A stretch of DNA of 64,000 nucleotides from Neostapfia colusana (taxonomy: Eukaryota; Streptophyta; Magnoliopsida; Poales; Poaceae), in the NCBI GenBank assembly GCA_030760725.1, contig JASWHV010000012.1:49445652-49509651 (forward strand). The letters are read 5' to 3'. The notes under the pieces are model-generated. The model made no database searches and was not told the DNA's origin. It was given only the letters and a program-made list of their open reading frames with translations. Each line of letters opens with the position of its first letter. Positions within the stretch are counted from its first letter, which is position 1. This document shows positions 10,061 through 21,195 of the stretch, one piece after another. The position numbers and the translations under genes are program-made.

Positions 10061-11300
10061 TGTCGAAGTGTGTTGTCGACACTTCCCCCGGGCCTGCTCT
10101 GGGCAGCCCGCGGAGGTTCTTTTTCGGAGGGGCTAGTCACTCACAGAGAGCTTACGCGTTAGGGATGATGGAAGGAGAAGCTTGACACAGAGATTTTTAT
10201 GTGGTTCAGGCTGCCGGAGTGTAAAACCCTACATCCACGGTGAGCAGAGGTGCTCGTTGTATTGCCTGGTGCTCAGAACCGGAGTTCTGAGCTTGAGGAT
10301 GACCTGAGTGGTAGAATGTCTAGGGAGCAAGTGTGCAAAGAGTCAAACCCTCAGGTGCGAATAGCTGAGGAGCGAACCCTTGCTAATGTCGCCTACCCGA
10401 GCCTTTTATAGTCCAAGGCGCGGGCGGCTTACAAGGTGGGCCCGGGACCCAACAGGTGGTCTCGGGGAGATTGCCTGCCATCTACCGTATATTGCAGTTA
10501 CGCCGATAGTTGTCTCTGGCGAAGGCTTCTGAGTCTTCGTTCTGCCGCCTTGCCCATGCCGTAAGCTAGTCGTAGTGGTTGATGATGGCAGGGGCGGCAG
10601 GGGGTGTCTTCTGACTATGTTTATTGGCGTACAACCTCTGACGCAGCGTGCCAGTCTTCACTACGACGTGACTGGGCGCAACGGCACCTGACAGAGGCGT
10701 GCTCCGCGTCTCCGCGCCTTGGGAAGGCGTGGGTCTTGAATACCTTCTACGGGCAAGGTATGGCGCGTCTTTACTCTTGCTGCCTACCGCGCGGGGGTAG
10801 GTAGCGCGGCTCTGCTGGCCACGTGGCGGGCCCGGAGCTCTCCTCTGAGGAGAGGGTGGTCCAGCCCCGCTGGACACGTGGAGCCTTCGGAGCTCTCCCC
10901 GCGGTGGAGGGAGGTCCGGCTCTGCTTGCCACGTGGCGGGCCCGGAGCTCTCCTCTAAGGAGAGGGAGGTCCGGCCCCGCTGGACACGTGGGGCTTCGGA
11001 GCTCTCCCCACGGAGGGGGGAGGTCTGGCTCTGCTGGCCATGTGGCGGGCCCAGAGCTTTCCTCTAAGGAGAGGGAGGTCCGGCCCCGCGGGACACGTGG
11101 AGCCTTCGGAGCTCTCCCCGTGGAGGGGGGAGGTCCGGCTCTGTTGGCCACGTGGTGGGCCCGGAGCTTTCCTCTGAGGAGAGGGAGGTCCGGCCCCGCG
11201 GGACACGTGGCGCCTTCGGAACTCTCCCTGCGGAGAATGGCGAGGTCCTTAGGTAGTTTCCCCTGTGCACGGGGGGTACCCCATATTGAGGGTACCGACA
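10061..11300 (-). repeat. 5' LTR of Tat-like element
   Basis: The 1240-bp LTR has short inverted ends: plus strand TGTCGAAG at 10061 and GTACCGACA ending at 11300. A second, solo copy at 12876-13993 confirms both boundaries. It contains the tandem repeat array described separately. The 122-bp length difference from the solo copy fits one extra unit of that array. Confidence 0.88.
10815..11265. repeat. 110-bp tandem repeat array with CACGTG boxes in LTR
   Basis: About four units of roughly 110 bp begin near 10818, 10928, 11036 and 11147, each with GCCACGTGG and GGACACGTGG. Exact CACGTG occurs at 10820, 10875, 10930, 10985, 11094, 11149 and 11204; one site near 11038 is decayed to CATGTG. The solo LTR has about three units with six CACGTG sites. 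CACGTG is the plant G-box bound by bHLH and bZIP factors. The array lies in the U3 half of the LTR in element orientation, where enhancers are expected. The long ORFs across it are compositional. Confidence 0.75.
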
Positions 11301-12113
11301 ATAACCTTTTGTCCATATCTCAATTATGTGGCAAGGGTTATAATTGTTTATTCACTAATGAGGGTGTGACTGTCTCCAGAAGGAGTGATAACTCAATTGC
11401 ATTCAAGGGTGTGTTAAAGGGAAAACTTTATCTAGTTGACTTCAACGAAGATAAAGCCAAACTTGACACATGCTTGATTGCAAAGACCAACATGGGTTGG
11501 CTGTGGCATAGACGGCTAGCACATGTTGGTATGAGGAATCTTCAAAAACTCCTTAAAGGCGATCACATCCGAGGTTTAAAGGATGTTGTTTTTGAGAAAG
11601 ACATGCCTTGTAGAGCATGCCAAGCAGGGAAGCAAGTAGGAGCACTCCATCCCGCGAAGAATGTCATGACTACAACAAGACCGCTTGAGCTCTTCCATAT
11701 GGATATATTCGGTCCAATTGCTTACATAAGCATCGGCGGTAATAAATACGGTCTAGTCATTGTTGATGATTTTTCATGCTTCACGTGGGTTTTCTTTTTG
11801 TATGATAAGACAAAAACTCAAGGAACCCTCAACAAGTTCATCAAGCGTGCCCAAAATGAATTCTCATTGAAGATCAAGACCATACGAAGTGACAATGGGA
11901 CAGAATTCAAGAATACCCAAGTTGAGGAGTATCTATACGAAGAAGAGATAAAGTACGAATTTTCAGCACCATATACTCCTCAACAAAACAGAGTAGCCGA
12001 AAGGAAGAACAGAACTCTCATTGAGATGATGACGACAATGCTCGATGAATGCAAGACTTCGGACAGATCAAGAAGAAGCTCCATGTCAAGCATTGAGAAG
12101 AATGGCATTGGGT
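11301..12113 (+). pseudogene. Sirevirus integrase region
   Basis: The frame from 11301 reads NNLLSISQLC, the gag-pre-integrase domain, then the zinc-binding HRRLAHVG...CRAC and the catalytic core. The core motifs are DIFGPI, IRSDNGTEF and APYTPQQNRVAERKNRT, holding D, D and E. It would insert the cDNA. The frame upstream of 11301 belongs to the Tat-like LTR. After ERKNRTLIEMMTTML the frame leaves the family sequence (near 12050) and stops at 12113, so the C-terminal part of the integrase has been deleted. Confidence 0.85.
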
Positions 12114-12870
12114 GATGTTCGATCACAAGTGCTACCTTCAAATGCGAATGAAGAAAATGAACCACAGGTGGAGGAAAATGATCAAGGGGGAGCTTCCATA
12201 AAAGATCAACCACAAGAAGATCAAAACATCAATGAGGGCAACTATCGAGGGGGAGAAGAAGATGATAATGAAGATTCAAGACCACAAGTGCCACATCCAA
12301 GAGTACAGCAAAGCATCCAAAGAGATCACCCCGTCGACAACATAATCGGTGACATCCAAAAGGGAGTAATAACTCGATCTCGCATAGCTAATTTTTGTGA
12401 ACACTATTATTTTGTATCTTCTTTGGAACCATACAGGGTTGAGGATGCATTAAAAGATCTGGATTGGGTGATGGCGATGCAATAAGAATTGAACAACTTC
12501 AAAAGGAACAAAGTGTGGGAGTTTGTTGAAAGACCCAAGTCCAACGTCGTCGGCACTAAATGGGTCTTCCGCAACAAGCAAGACGAACATGGAGTGGTAA
12601 CAAGGAACAAGGCACGACTTGTGGCAAAAGGGTACTCACAAGTTGAAGGTTTGGATTTCGACGAGACTTTTGCTCCCGTAGCTAGGCTTGAATCGATTCG
12701 TATATTACTTGCATATGCTACTCACCATGATTTCAAGCTTTATCAAATGGATGTGAAAAGCGTATTTCTCAATGGACCGATCAAGGAGGAGGTGTACGTG
12801 GAGCATCCACCCGGTTTTGAAGATCAAGAGTACCCCGACTATGTGTTCAAACTGCGTAAGGCTCTCTATG
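12114..12870 (+). pseudogene. Sirevirus pol linker and N-terminal reverse transcriptase
   Basis: An acidic, Glu/Asn/Gln-rich linker (about 12115-12330) leads into the copia RT: KWVFRNKQDEHG, NKARLVAKGYSQVEG, DFDETFAPVARLESIR, QMDVKSVFLNG and KALYGL. There is an in-frame TAA near 12483 between AMQ and ELNNF. The solo LTR interrupts at KALYGL, and the RT resumes at 13999. The protein would be the polymerase of the element but cannot be made from this copy. Confidence 0.85.
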
Positions 12871-12875
12871 GCCTC

Positions 12876-13993
12876 TGTCGAAGTGTGTGGTCGACACTTC
12901 CCCCAGACCTGCTCTGGGCAGCCCGCGGAGGTTCTTTTAGGGGGGGGGGGCTAGTCGCTTGCGGAGAGCTTAAGCGTTAGGGACGAGTGAGGGAGAAGCT
13001 TGACACGGTGAGTTTTACGTGGTTCAGGCCGCCGGAGCGTAAAACCCTACGTCCACGGTGAGCAGAGGTGCTCGCTGTATTGCTTGTTGCTTAGAACCGG
13101 AGTCCTGAGCTTGAGGGTGAGTGATGTCTAGGGTGCGAGTTCACAGAGTTTGAACCTAAGGGTGCAAATGGCTGGAGTGCGAACCCTTGCTAACGTCGCC
13201 TACCCGAGCCTTTTATAGTCCAAGGCTCGAGTGGCTTACAAGGTCGGCCCGGGACCCGACAGGTGGTCCCGGGGAGATTGCCTGCCATCTACCGTATTTG
13301 CAGTTATGCCGGTAGTTGTCTCTGGCGAAGGCTTCCGAGTCTTCATTCTGCCGCCCTGCCCATGCCGCAAGCTAGTCGTAGTGGTTGATCATGGCAGGGG
13401 CAGCAGTGGATGTCTTGTTGCTGTGTTTATTGGCGGGCAGGCTCTGACACGGTCCGCCAGTCTGTGATGTGAATGGGCGCAACAACACCTGACAGAGGCG
13501 TGCTCCGCGTCCCCACGTCTTGGGAAGGCGCGGGCCTTGAACACCTCGTACGGGCAAGGCATGGCGCGTCTTTACGCCCGCCGCCTACCGCGCGGGAGCA
13601 GGCATCGTTGTCCTGCTGGCCACGTGGCGGGCTCGGAGCTCTCCTCTGAGGAGAGGGAGGTCCGGCCCCGCGGGACACGTGGAGCCTTCGGAGCTCTCCC
13701 CGCAGAGGGGGGAGGTCCGGCTTCTGTCGGCCACGTGGCAGGCCCGGAGCTCTCCTCTGAGGAGAGGGAGGTCCGGCCCCGCGGGACACGTGGCACCTTC
13801 GGAGCTCTCCCCGCGGAGGGGAGAGGTCCGGCTCCTGCTGGCCACGTGGCAGGCCCGGAGCTCTCCTCTGAGGAGAGGGAGGTCTGGCCCCGCTGGACAC
13901 GTGGCGCCTTCGGAGCTCTCTCTACGGAGAAGGGCAAGATCCTTAGGCATTTTCCCCTGTGCGCGGGGGTACCCCATATCGAGGGTACCGACA
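12876..13993 (-). mobile_element. Solo LTR of the Tat-like gypsy family
   Basis: This 1118-bp copy begins TGTCGAAG and ends GTACCGACA, matching the 10061-11300 LTR along its whole length apart from about one 110-bp repeat unit. It is flanked by a 5-bp duplication GCCTC (12871-12875 and 13994-13998), and the copia RT sequence continues across it. No internal retrotransposon sequence remains. The usual explanation is recombination between the two LTRs of a former full element. Confidence 0.92.
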
Positions 13994-13998
13994 GCCTC

Positions 13999-15080
13999 AA
14001 ACAAGATCCTAGAGCTTGATATGAGTGCCTTAGAGATTTTTTGATTGAAAATGACTTAAAGATTGGAAAAGCTGATTACACTTTGTTTACTAAACACTTT
14101 GATGATGATCTCTTCATTTGCCAAATCTATGTTGACGATATTATATTTGGTTCAACTAACAAATTATTTTGTCAAGAATTTAGTAAGATTATGACAGATA
14201 GATTCGAGATGTCTATGATAGGAGAGTTGAGGTACTTTTTGGGATTCCAAGTGAAGCAACAAAAGGACGGGACGTTCATAAGCCAAACAAAGTACACTCA
14301 AGACATTCTCAAGAAGTTTGGAATGGACAAAGCGAAGCCCATAAAGACTCCCATGGCGACAAATGGACACTTGGATCTCAATGAAGACGGACCAAATGTG
14401 GATCAAAAGGTATATCGTTCCATGATTGGCTCCTTACTTTATTTATGTGCATCTAGGTATGATATCAGGTTGGGTGTATGTTTGTGTGCAAGGTTTCAAG
14501 CTAATCCTAAGGAATGTCATTTGATAGCCGTTAAAAGGATCTTGAGATATTTAGTTCATACACCCAACCTAGGCCTTTGGTATCCCAAAGGTTCAAAATT
14601 CAGTCTCATTAGATACTCCGATGCAGATTATGCCGGATGCAAGGTAGATAAAAAAGTACTTCCGGTACTTGCCAATTCCTAGGTAGATCCTTAGTTTCTT
14701 GGTCCTCCAAGAAACGAAATTCAATTGCCTTATCCACGGCCGAAGCGGAGTATGTTGCAGCCGGGAGTTGTCGTGCACAACTCCTTTGGATGCGACAAAC
14801 TCTAAGGGATTACGGTTACAATATGAGCCATATTCCACTCCTTTGTGACAATGAGAGTGCAATTAAAATTACCCATAACCCTGTTGAGCACTCTAGAACC
14901 AAACACATAGATATGCAACATCATTTTTTGAGAGATCACTCAATGAAAGGAGACATATCCATTTCCCATGTCAACACTGAAAAACAACTAGCCGATATAT
15001 TTACGAAGCCACTTGATGAAAAACGCTTTTGTGAGCTCCGAAATGAACTAAATATCCTTGATGCTCGGAACGTGGCTTGA
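13999..15080 (+). pseudogene. Sirevirus reverse transcriptase end and RNase H
   Basis: After the solo LTR the sequence resumes with KQDPRA and a TGA in place of Trp at RAW. It then continues ICQIYVDDIIFGSTN (catalytic YVDD), GELRYFLGFQV and the RNase H (YSDADYAGCKVD). At about 14650 a small indel shifts the frame, and the RNase H continues in another frame to CDNESAIKITHNP, RTKHIDMQHHF and the terminal QLADIFTKPL, ending at 15080. Stops and the frameshift make it non-functional. Confidence 0.85.
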
Positions 15081-15340
15081 AACTTGCATACCTGTATGCC
15101 ATCCTCAAAATCATGTTAATTGTGTTGAAAAATCATCTCTCTCTATTTTTCTCCTAAAAACTATGTTAGTTACTTGATCTTGATGAATTATGGTCATAGC
15201 TTGATTGTTGTATGTTTACTGATCATATTCATCAATAATATCTGTGTGTCTTTGTCCCCTATTCCTTATTAGGAACCATTGAATACAATATATATAAGTG
15301 TTTTGTACTTTTCTGTACAAGGGACCACAGATCGACTCTA

Positions 15341-16445
15341 GTGGTTCGCAACCAATGGATTGACTGGACACATTTTGAAAGGAAGAGCTGTGAAGCCTTT
15401 GAGGAGGTAACAGAGGATGCAGAGAGACACGGACTCAATGACTTGCTCTCCTTCAGATACAACTGGAATGATGAGATCATCATCCAATTCTTTGCAACTA
15501 GCCACTTTGCCCACGATGAAGAAGAGAGAGTGACTTGGATGACACATGGATTCAAGTACATAGTTTCCTATGTTTAGTTTGCCAGACTGCTGCACCTTGA
15601 GGACACCGACAGTAATGAGATTGTGATTCACAATCTTGGTGTTGTGGAGAAGGACAAGATGGAATTCCTCTATGATACTCGACTCCCATACAATCCTCCC
15701 TCAACCAAGAACATGACACCCTTCTTCATTGTTCTCAACAAAGTGCTCCGGAAGACCATTGCCCCAAAGGATGGAGATGTCGGGAGTGTCCAAGGTTACT
15801 TGAGAACCTTGATGAAAGTAATCAGCAGGAGGAGAAAATTTGATATCTTCGATTACATTTGGAATGACATGGTGAATATATACTGCACACCAAACTATTC
15901 CTGTGGCTATGCACCATACTTGATGTTCATGATTGAAAAAGTCACAGGAATTGAGTTTGTGAAGGATGTGGAGCACACTACTCTAAGGCCTCAGAAGCCT
16001 CCTCAAGCCCCCCTCCCACCTTCTCCCTCACCTGGCTCACCTGAAGAACATCCAGAGAGAGCTCAAGAAGATGAAAGGCCTTCATCCAAGACTAGGGCCC
16101 CTCCTCACAAAGGGTCCCCTAATGGGATTATGAAGTATTTGGCTGCTATCTTTGGTTCTTGCCGCAAAACTGACGTGAAGCTTCATAAGATGAACAAGGC
16201 AAGAAAAGAAGAAATGAGATACATGAAGGCCAATGTCAAAGCAATATGCCAAAAACTGGAGATTGAGTCCATTGGATCTCCAGTCATCTCAGAGGACTCT
16301 GGATCTGACTTCACAGAGCTTCCTCCTCTCTCTCTCTCCATCAGAGCGTGCCTACTTTGGCTCCCGGGGCACGACGAGTGGTTCTTCTTCTCCTCCTCCT
16401 CAGCCTGATGATGAAGACGAAGAAAGGACCGACAACGAGGAGTGA
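15341..16445 (+). pseudogene. Env-like ORF of Sirevirus
   Basis: One reading frame of about 356 codons is open except for a TAG at 15575-15577. A change of frame near 16330 would add an acidic tail ending DEEDEERTDNEE at 16445. It contains WIDWTHFERKSCEAFEEV, an FRYNWNDEIIIQFFATSHF segment, and a Pro/Ser-rich stretch (PPQAPLPPSPSPGSPEE) followed by a Lys-rich region. The position directly downstream of pol and this pattern match the extra ORF of Sireviruses, which is called env-like by position only. I see no signal peptide or membrane segment. The function of this class is unknown. Confidence 0.7.
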
Positions 16446-16850
16446 GCCAGTGACGAGAAGTAGATCCCTCCTCTCCTTATTTTTGGTGCCTTGATGCCAA
16501 AGGGGGGAGATTGAGAGGGAGTCTTAGGTCATAGGTTCTTCTTTTTGTGTCCTAGTTTAAGAAGTGGACTTTTTGTAAGACTTATGTTATCATTATGCTT
16601 TTGGACATGTGCTGTGAAATGATGACTATGTTATGCTTATGATTAATGGTGTATGTTTAAAACTGCTATGTAGGCTTGAGACTCTTGATAATATTATGAT
16701 TATGCTTATTATATATTCACATCAAAATTACTGCTCACACACATAGTTTTGCACCCCACCATAAAGAGTGCACATATGTCTTATGTCTATATTGCATATT
16801 TTACTCAAAACTCATATATGCACACTTTATAAAAATCTGAATTTTTTATC
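16446..16850 (+). other. Sirevirus 3' noncoding region with purine tract
   Basis: At 16497-16512 the sequence is CCAAAGGGGGGAGATT, a purine-rich tract common after the env-like ORF in Sireviruses. The following 340 bp are AT-rich and hold no coding frame. A 3' LTR start is not recognisable with confidence. Confidence 0.5.
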
Positions 16851-17759
16851 ATATTTATATGCGCCCTTCAGCCAGCGCACACACTGAATGGATTCGTGAG
16901 TGAGTTCTATCGTGAGGCACAAAGGCGTGCTTTGTTCGCGTGGGCTCTGAGATGGTGTGCAGCCCAAGGCAACACAGCAGGAGGGCTGATGGGCGCAGCA
17001 GCGATGGGAGAGAGGCCGGTTGTTTGGCTGAGGGCCGCGGTGTTCTCATCCTCGCAGCAGGTGAAGCCTTGATTTTTTTATGTGCTCAGGCAACGCACAG
17101 CAAGCCTAGTTCTTAATTTCTTTTTTATTTCTTAAACTAAGGCTAAGCGGGGGCGAGCTCTTATCAGCGGTGTGCCCGAGGCACTGAGACAGCACGTGGT
17201 GTGCGCTGAGGTGGGCACTGATCTGAGCTGAACGCAGGCAGCACAAAGCAGACGGCGAGACCGAACTAAAAGTGCACAAGACCGGCGGCGCCGCCTTCCA
17301 TCCCATCTAATGGTCATCTAATTCTTCCTCAAACTAGATTAGTCATTAGACCCGGCTCTTGATGCTATTGATAGATTTCTGAATGACTGATCCAGTGGGT
17401 AATCGGAGTGTAAAATTATCAATATTACATGTGTATCTTTGGGCTTGATGATGATGACAGTTATTGCAGAGACGAGCTCGATGCAGTGATGGATTGATCA
17501 ACGCAGCGACGAGTCGATGTCGTGGCCACAACGGCGGCCGAACGTAGTCGTAGATACTGGGGTCTTCCCCTCAATGCTGCGCCTAAGTGATCGGTATGGA
17601 ATGAGTTTGGACAGCTTCACATTGGTGGTTGGTTCCTATTTTATACCGTGCAGTGTGAGAGGGGGCCTACCAGCCAAATGGGTCGGATTATCCCCGATCA
17701 GGGTACTTAATGGGCTGGACTTGATCGTCTTGAGCAAGCCCGGTTGGAGATCAATCTAA
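16851..17759. other. Unassigned DNA between two copia elements
   Basis: The stretch switches to a GC-richer composition at about 16855. It shows no frame with recognisable protein similarity, no clear terminal repeats and no RNA gene. Near 17349 the minus strand resembles a primer-binding site (AGCATCAAGAGCCGGG against TGGTATCAGAGCCGGG), hinting at an old LTR element in reverse orientation, but no LTR pair is visible. Confidence 0.4.
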
Positions 17760-17839
17760 CAGCGCGATCATCGGAGCTGAATATCTCGACGACGAGGTGG
17801 GCTATCGCAACGACCGTGGTGCATTGGAGATGATCTACC

Positions 17840-18540
17840 GATAGGTGCCATCGGAGATGCTCTCAACACTGAGGAGACACAAGACAGCGAGGGAGATATG
17901 GGAAGCTATCCGAGCTCTGTTCGCCGGCTCGGAGCGTGTTCGCGACGTCAAGGCACAAAATCTTCACGCTGAGTATGATCAACTTTGACACAAGCCGGGT
18001 GAGTCGATTGACGAACTCACGATGCGGTTGACAGGCTTGGCCACCAGGCTTGCCGAGTTTGGGGATCCAGTCAGCGACATGAGGATCACGCAAAAGTGGC
18101 TATGAGTCGTCCCCAAGCGATACATGCAGCTCGCCATGTCTATCGAGAACATCATCGATTTGAACACCACCATGATCGAGGAGCTCGTGGGATGGTTGAA
18201 GGCTGCTGACACGTCTCGACATGGATGGCGAAGAAGAGGCGGGTTCCAAGCTACTCCTCACCGAGGAGGAGTGGAGAGTGCGCTTCAACCAACGTGCACA
18301 CAATGGCACGTCTAGAGGCGGGTCGAGCAGCGGCAAGAAGAATCGTACAAAGGGAAATTCTGATCGCGGGAAGGAGGCTGCCCATTCTGGGAATGGAGGT
18401 GGCAACAGCAGCAAGAACAGCCCCAAGCGTAACAGGAACTGCCGTTACTGCGACATCAGCGGGCATTGGGATCGTGAATGCCGGAAGGAGCGAGATGAAG
18501 CTGTCACTGTGGTGAATGTCACTGAAGTTGATGATGAAGA
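17840..18540 (+). pseudogene. Copia-2 gag remnant
   Basis: Fragments in the plus frames read ARAIWEAIRALF-like (TAREIWEAIRALFAGSE), PGESIDELTMRLTGLATRL and MIEELVGWLKAAD, the UBN2-type gag core of copia elements. A zinc knuckle follows, CRYCDISGHWDRECRK (CX2CX4HX4C). In-frame stops occur at the DQL and KWL positions. Gag would form the virus-like particle and its zinc knuckle would bind element RNA. After the zinc knuckle the sequence jumps within about 50 bp to integrase. Confidence 0.75.
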
Positions 18541-19414
18541 GCCTGCACTTCCGGCTGTGCGACGGATGTCTCGTCGGCAAGCAGCGACAACATCCATTTC
18601 TGGCTATTGCAAGTCATCGGGCCACCGAGCGTCTCGAGTTGGTTCACGGTGACTTTTGTGGGCCGATCACACCTCCAACACACGGCGGCAAGAGGTACTT
18701 CTTACTCCTTGTTGATGACAAGTCACGATATATGTGGATCACATTGGTCAGCAGGAAGGATGAAGCACCAACAGCAATAAAGAGATGTCAAGCCGGTGTT
18801 GAGGTTGAGATATCACTGAAACTCCGAGCGCTGCGAACTGACCGGGGCGGCGAGTTCACGTCAACAGAGTTCGGCGCATACTGCGCTAACATCGGTGTTC
18901 GGAGCGAACTCACCGCTCCCTACTCGCCACAGCAGAACGGTGTGGTGGAACGCCGTAACCAAACCGTCATTGACATGACCCAGTGTCTCCTGAAGACTAA
19001 AAGCATGTCGAACGAGTTTTGGGGGGGGGAGGCAGTGACCACCACTGTTCATCTCCTCAATTGTGCGCCCACAAGATCAGTGCATGACATGACGCCGTAT
19101 GAAGCTTGGTATGGGAATAAGCCGGAGTGAACTACTTCTGTATGTTCGGATGCATCGCACATGCCAAGGTGAATCGACCGGGGCTCAAGAAGCTTGATGA
19201 TAGGAGCCTTCACACTGTGTTCATCGGCTATGAACACGGGCACACGAAGGGATGGCATGTCTACGACCCGGTGTCTCGGCGTGTCCATGTCACGCGGGAC
19301 GCAGTCTTTGATGAGTCGGCAAGCTGGAGCTGGGAAGTACCGGTGCAAGATCAAGGTACATTTGTTGTTGACTACATTGTGCCGGAATTCCCTTCGGTGC
19401 AGGAGCAGAACTGA
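18541..19414 (+). pseudogene. Copia-2 integrase
   Basis: The frame at 18516-19130 contains the end of the zinc-binding domain (LCDGCLVGKQ) and the catalytic core HGDFCGPI, ALRTDRGGEF and APYSPQQNGVVERRNQT, with D, D and E in place. A TGA at the NKPE position (19128-19130) interrupts. The C-terminal part continues at 19127-19414 (FGCIAHAKV, GYEHGHTKGWHVYDP). The Asn of the usual SDNGGEF is Arg here. The gene is broken by stops. Confidence 0.85.
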
Positions 19415-19589
19415 ACACAGAAGGAAGGTTCACCAGTGGGTTTGGTGTCGCTGAACACACCCGCACACGGTGATACACCTGCACCAGTTATGTCCGGAGA
19501 GCGTATTGTCGTGGAGGGGTTTGTCTCTCCACCTCCGAACGCCACACCAGACGTAGAACTGGTTGGCGAAGAAGCACCATGACACTACC

Positions 19590-21195
19590 GAACACTCGAA
19601 AGCATCTTCAGCGAAGAAGCGCCAGTGCAAGAGGGGTCTTTTCTGCTTACAACCGAAGAGGAGCCCAGTACGTTTGAAGAAGCCAAGATGCATGCAGCAT
19701 GGCGTGCAGTGATGTTGGAAGAGTTTCGGTCCATCAAAGCAAATGGAACATGGACTTTAACCACGCTTCCCACCGGCAAACGACCCATCGGCCTCAAATG
19801 GGTCTACAAGCTCAAGAAGAACACTGCTGGAGATGTGGTGAAGCACAAAGCTAGACTCATGGCGAAGGGTTATGTGCAGAAACTCGGGATAGATTTCGAC
19901 GAGGTCTATGCCTCAGTTGCACGTCTTGATTCAGTCCGGCTACTCCTTGCTATTGCAGCTCAAGCCAACTGGGAGGTACACCATCTCGACGTTAAGTCAG
20001 CTTTTCTCAACAGTGATTTGCAGGAGGAGGTATATGTTGTGCAGCCTCGAGGCTTTGAGCATGATGGAGAAGAAGAGAAGGTGTTTCGGCTCACCAAAGC
20101 ATTGTATGGGCTATGCCAAGCACCACGTGCTTGGAACACAAAACTGGATGACACGTTGATGTCGCTCGGTTTTCACAGAAGTCCATCAGAACACGCAGTT
20201 TACATGCGGTGTGAAGGTGAAGATCGTTGCCGGGTGTGTACGTGGATGATCTCATCGTCATGGGATCAAGCACGGCAGCCATTACACACTTCAAGGAATA
20301 GATGAAGACCGAGTTCTCCATGAGTGATCCCGGTTGCTGAGTTATTACCTTGGAATAGAAGTTCACCAGGAACGTGAGGCTATCACCATCAAGCAAACAA
20401 GTTATGCCGCCAAGCTGCTTGACAAAGCCGGGTTAACGGGGTGCAACCCAGTGCATGTTCCCATGGAGCCACGACTCAAGATGAGCAAGGAGAGTCCGAA
20501 CCCAGCAGTGGAGGAGAAACTATATCGGGGCATTGTTGGGAGTCAGCGGTACCTGATTCACACAAGGCTGAACACCACGTTCGCCGTTGGTTTTGTGAGT
20601 CTGATTTATGGACTCACCAACGAGGGAGCACTGGGCGGCGGTGAAACACTTGCTCAGGTACATCCCCGGGACTCTGAATTTTGGGTGCAGGTACACAAAG
20701 GGACTGTCCGAGGCACAGTTGGTCGGGTATACTGACGCCGACTTCGCCGGTGCCATAGATGATCGGAAGAGTACCTCCGGCATATTATTTCTTTTCGGGG
20801 GGAGTGTGATCAGCTGGCAGTCACAGAAGCAGAAGGTAATAGCTCTCTCGTCCTGTGAAGCTGAGTACATAGCAGCTACCACGGCAGCGTGTACTAGCAT
20901 TTGGGTCCAGCGGTTGATTGGTGATCTACTCGGAAGAACCGAAGATGGTGAAACACTTTACGTCGACAACAAACTAGCGATCCAGCTTTGCAAGAATCTG
21001 GTGTTCCACGACAGGACGAAGCATATTGAAACAAGGTTTCATTTCATTCGTGAATGCGTGCAAGAGAAGAAGATCCTCGTGGACTATGTTCAAACTGGAG
21101 ATCAGATTGCTGATATCATGACGAAGGCGTTGCCGAAGATGAAGTTTAGAGAACTACGCGGAAAATGGGGGTTGTTGATCTCAGCAGCTGATTAG
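19590..21195 (+). pseudogene. Copia-2 reverse transcriptase and RNase H
   Basis: The frame at 19625-20305 holds the RT fingers and palm (GLKWVYKLKKN, VKHKARLMAKGYVQ, HHLDVKSAFLN, KALYGLCQAPRAWN). The YVDD region is frameshifted at about 20238 (VCTWMISSSW in place of YVDDLI). RNase H continues in other frames: YYLGIEVHQE, then YTDADFAGAIDDRKSTSG, CEAEYIAATTAAC, RTKHIETRFHF and the terminal QIADIMTKALP, ending with a TAG at 21193-21195. At least three frameshifts are present. Confidence 0.85.

Larger units (their letters stand above)
5703..11300 (-). mobile_element. Tat-like Ty3/gypsy retrotransposon, 3' part outside window
   Basis: On the minus strand the order is 5' LTR (11300-10061), primer-binding-like site, protease, reverse transcriptase, RNase H, a second RNase H of the archaeal-like type, and integrase. 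The second RNase H and the protease-RT-RH-integrase order point to the Tat group of plant gypsy elements. Gag is almost wholly missing between the LTR and protease, and several frames are broken, so the copy is non-autonomous. CACTA-1 interrupts it at 5703. Confidence 0.85.
11301..16850 (+). mobile_element. Sirevirus-like Ty1/copia retrotransposon, degraded
   Basis: Plus-strand order is gag-pre-integrase, integrase, RT, RNase H, then an env-like ORF and a purine tract. Integrase before RT marks a copia element, and the extra env-like ORF downstream of pol is typical of Sireviruses. The 5' end (LTR, gag, protease) is absent at the junction with the Tat-like LTR at 11301, either beyond the window or lost. 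The RT is split by a solo LTR. The right boundary is approximate, set where AT-rich 3' sequence changes to unrelated GC-rich DNA. Confidence 0.8.

Noticed and set aside
10823..11300. ORFs across the LTR tandem repeat, and their equivalents at 13427-14044
   Set aside because: The period of the DNA repeat leaves frames open on both strands; there is no protein homology. Only the part after 11301 is real copia coding sequence.
17340..17370. Reverse-strand sequence resembling an initiator-Met primer site
   Set aside because: Only an imperfect match, with no LTR pair around it; reported only as a hint in the unassigned stretch.
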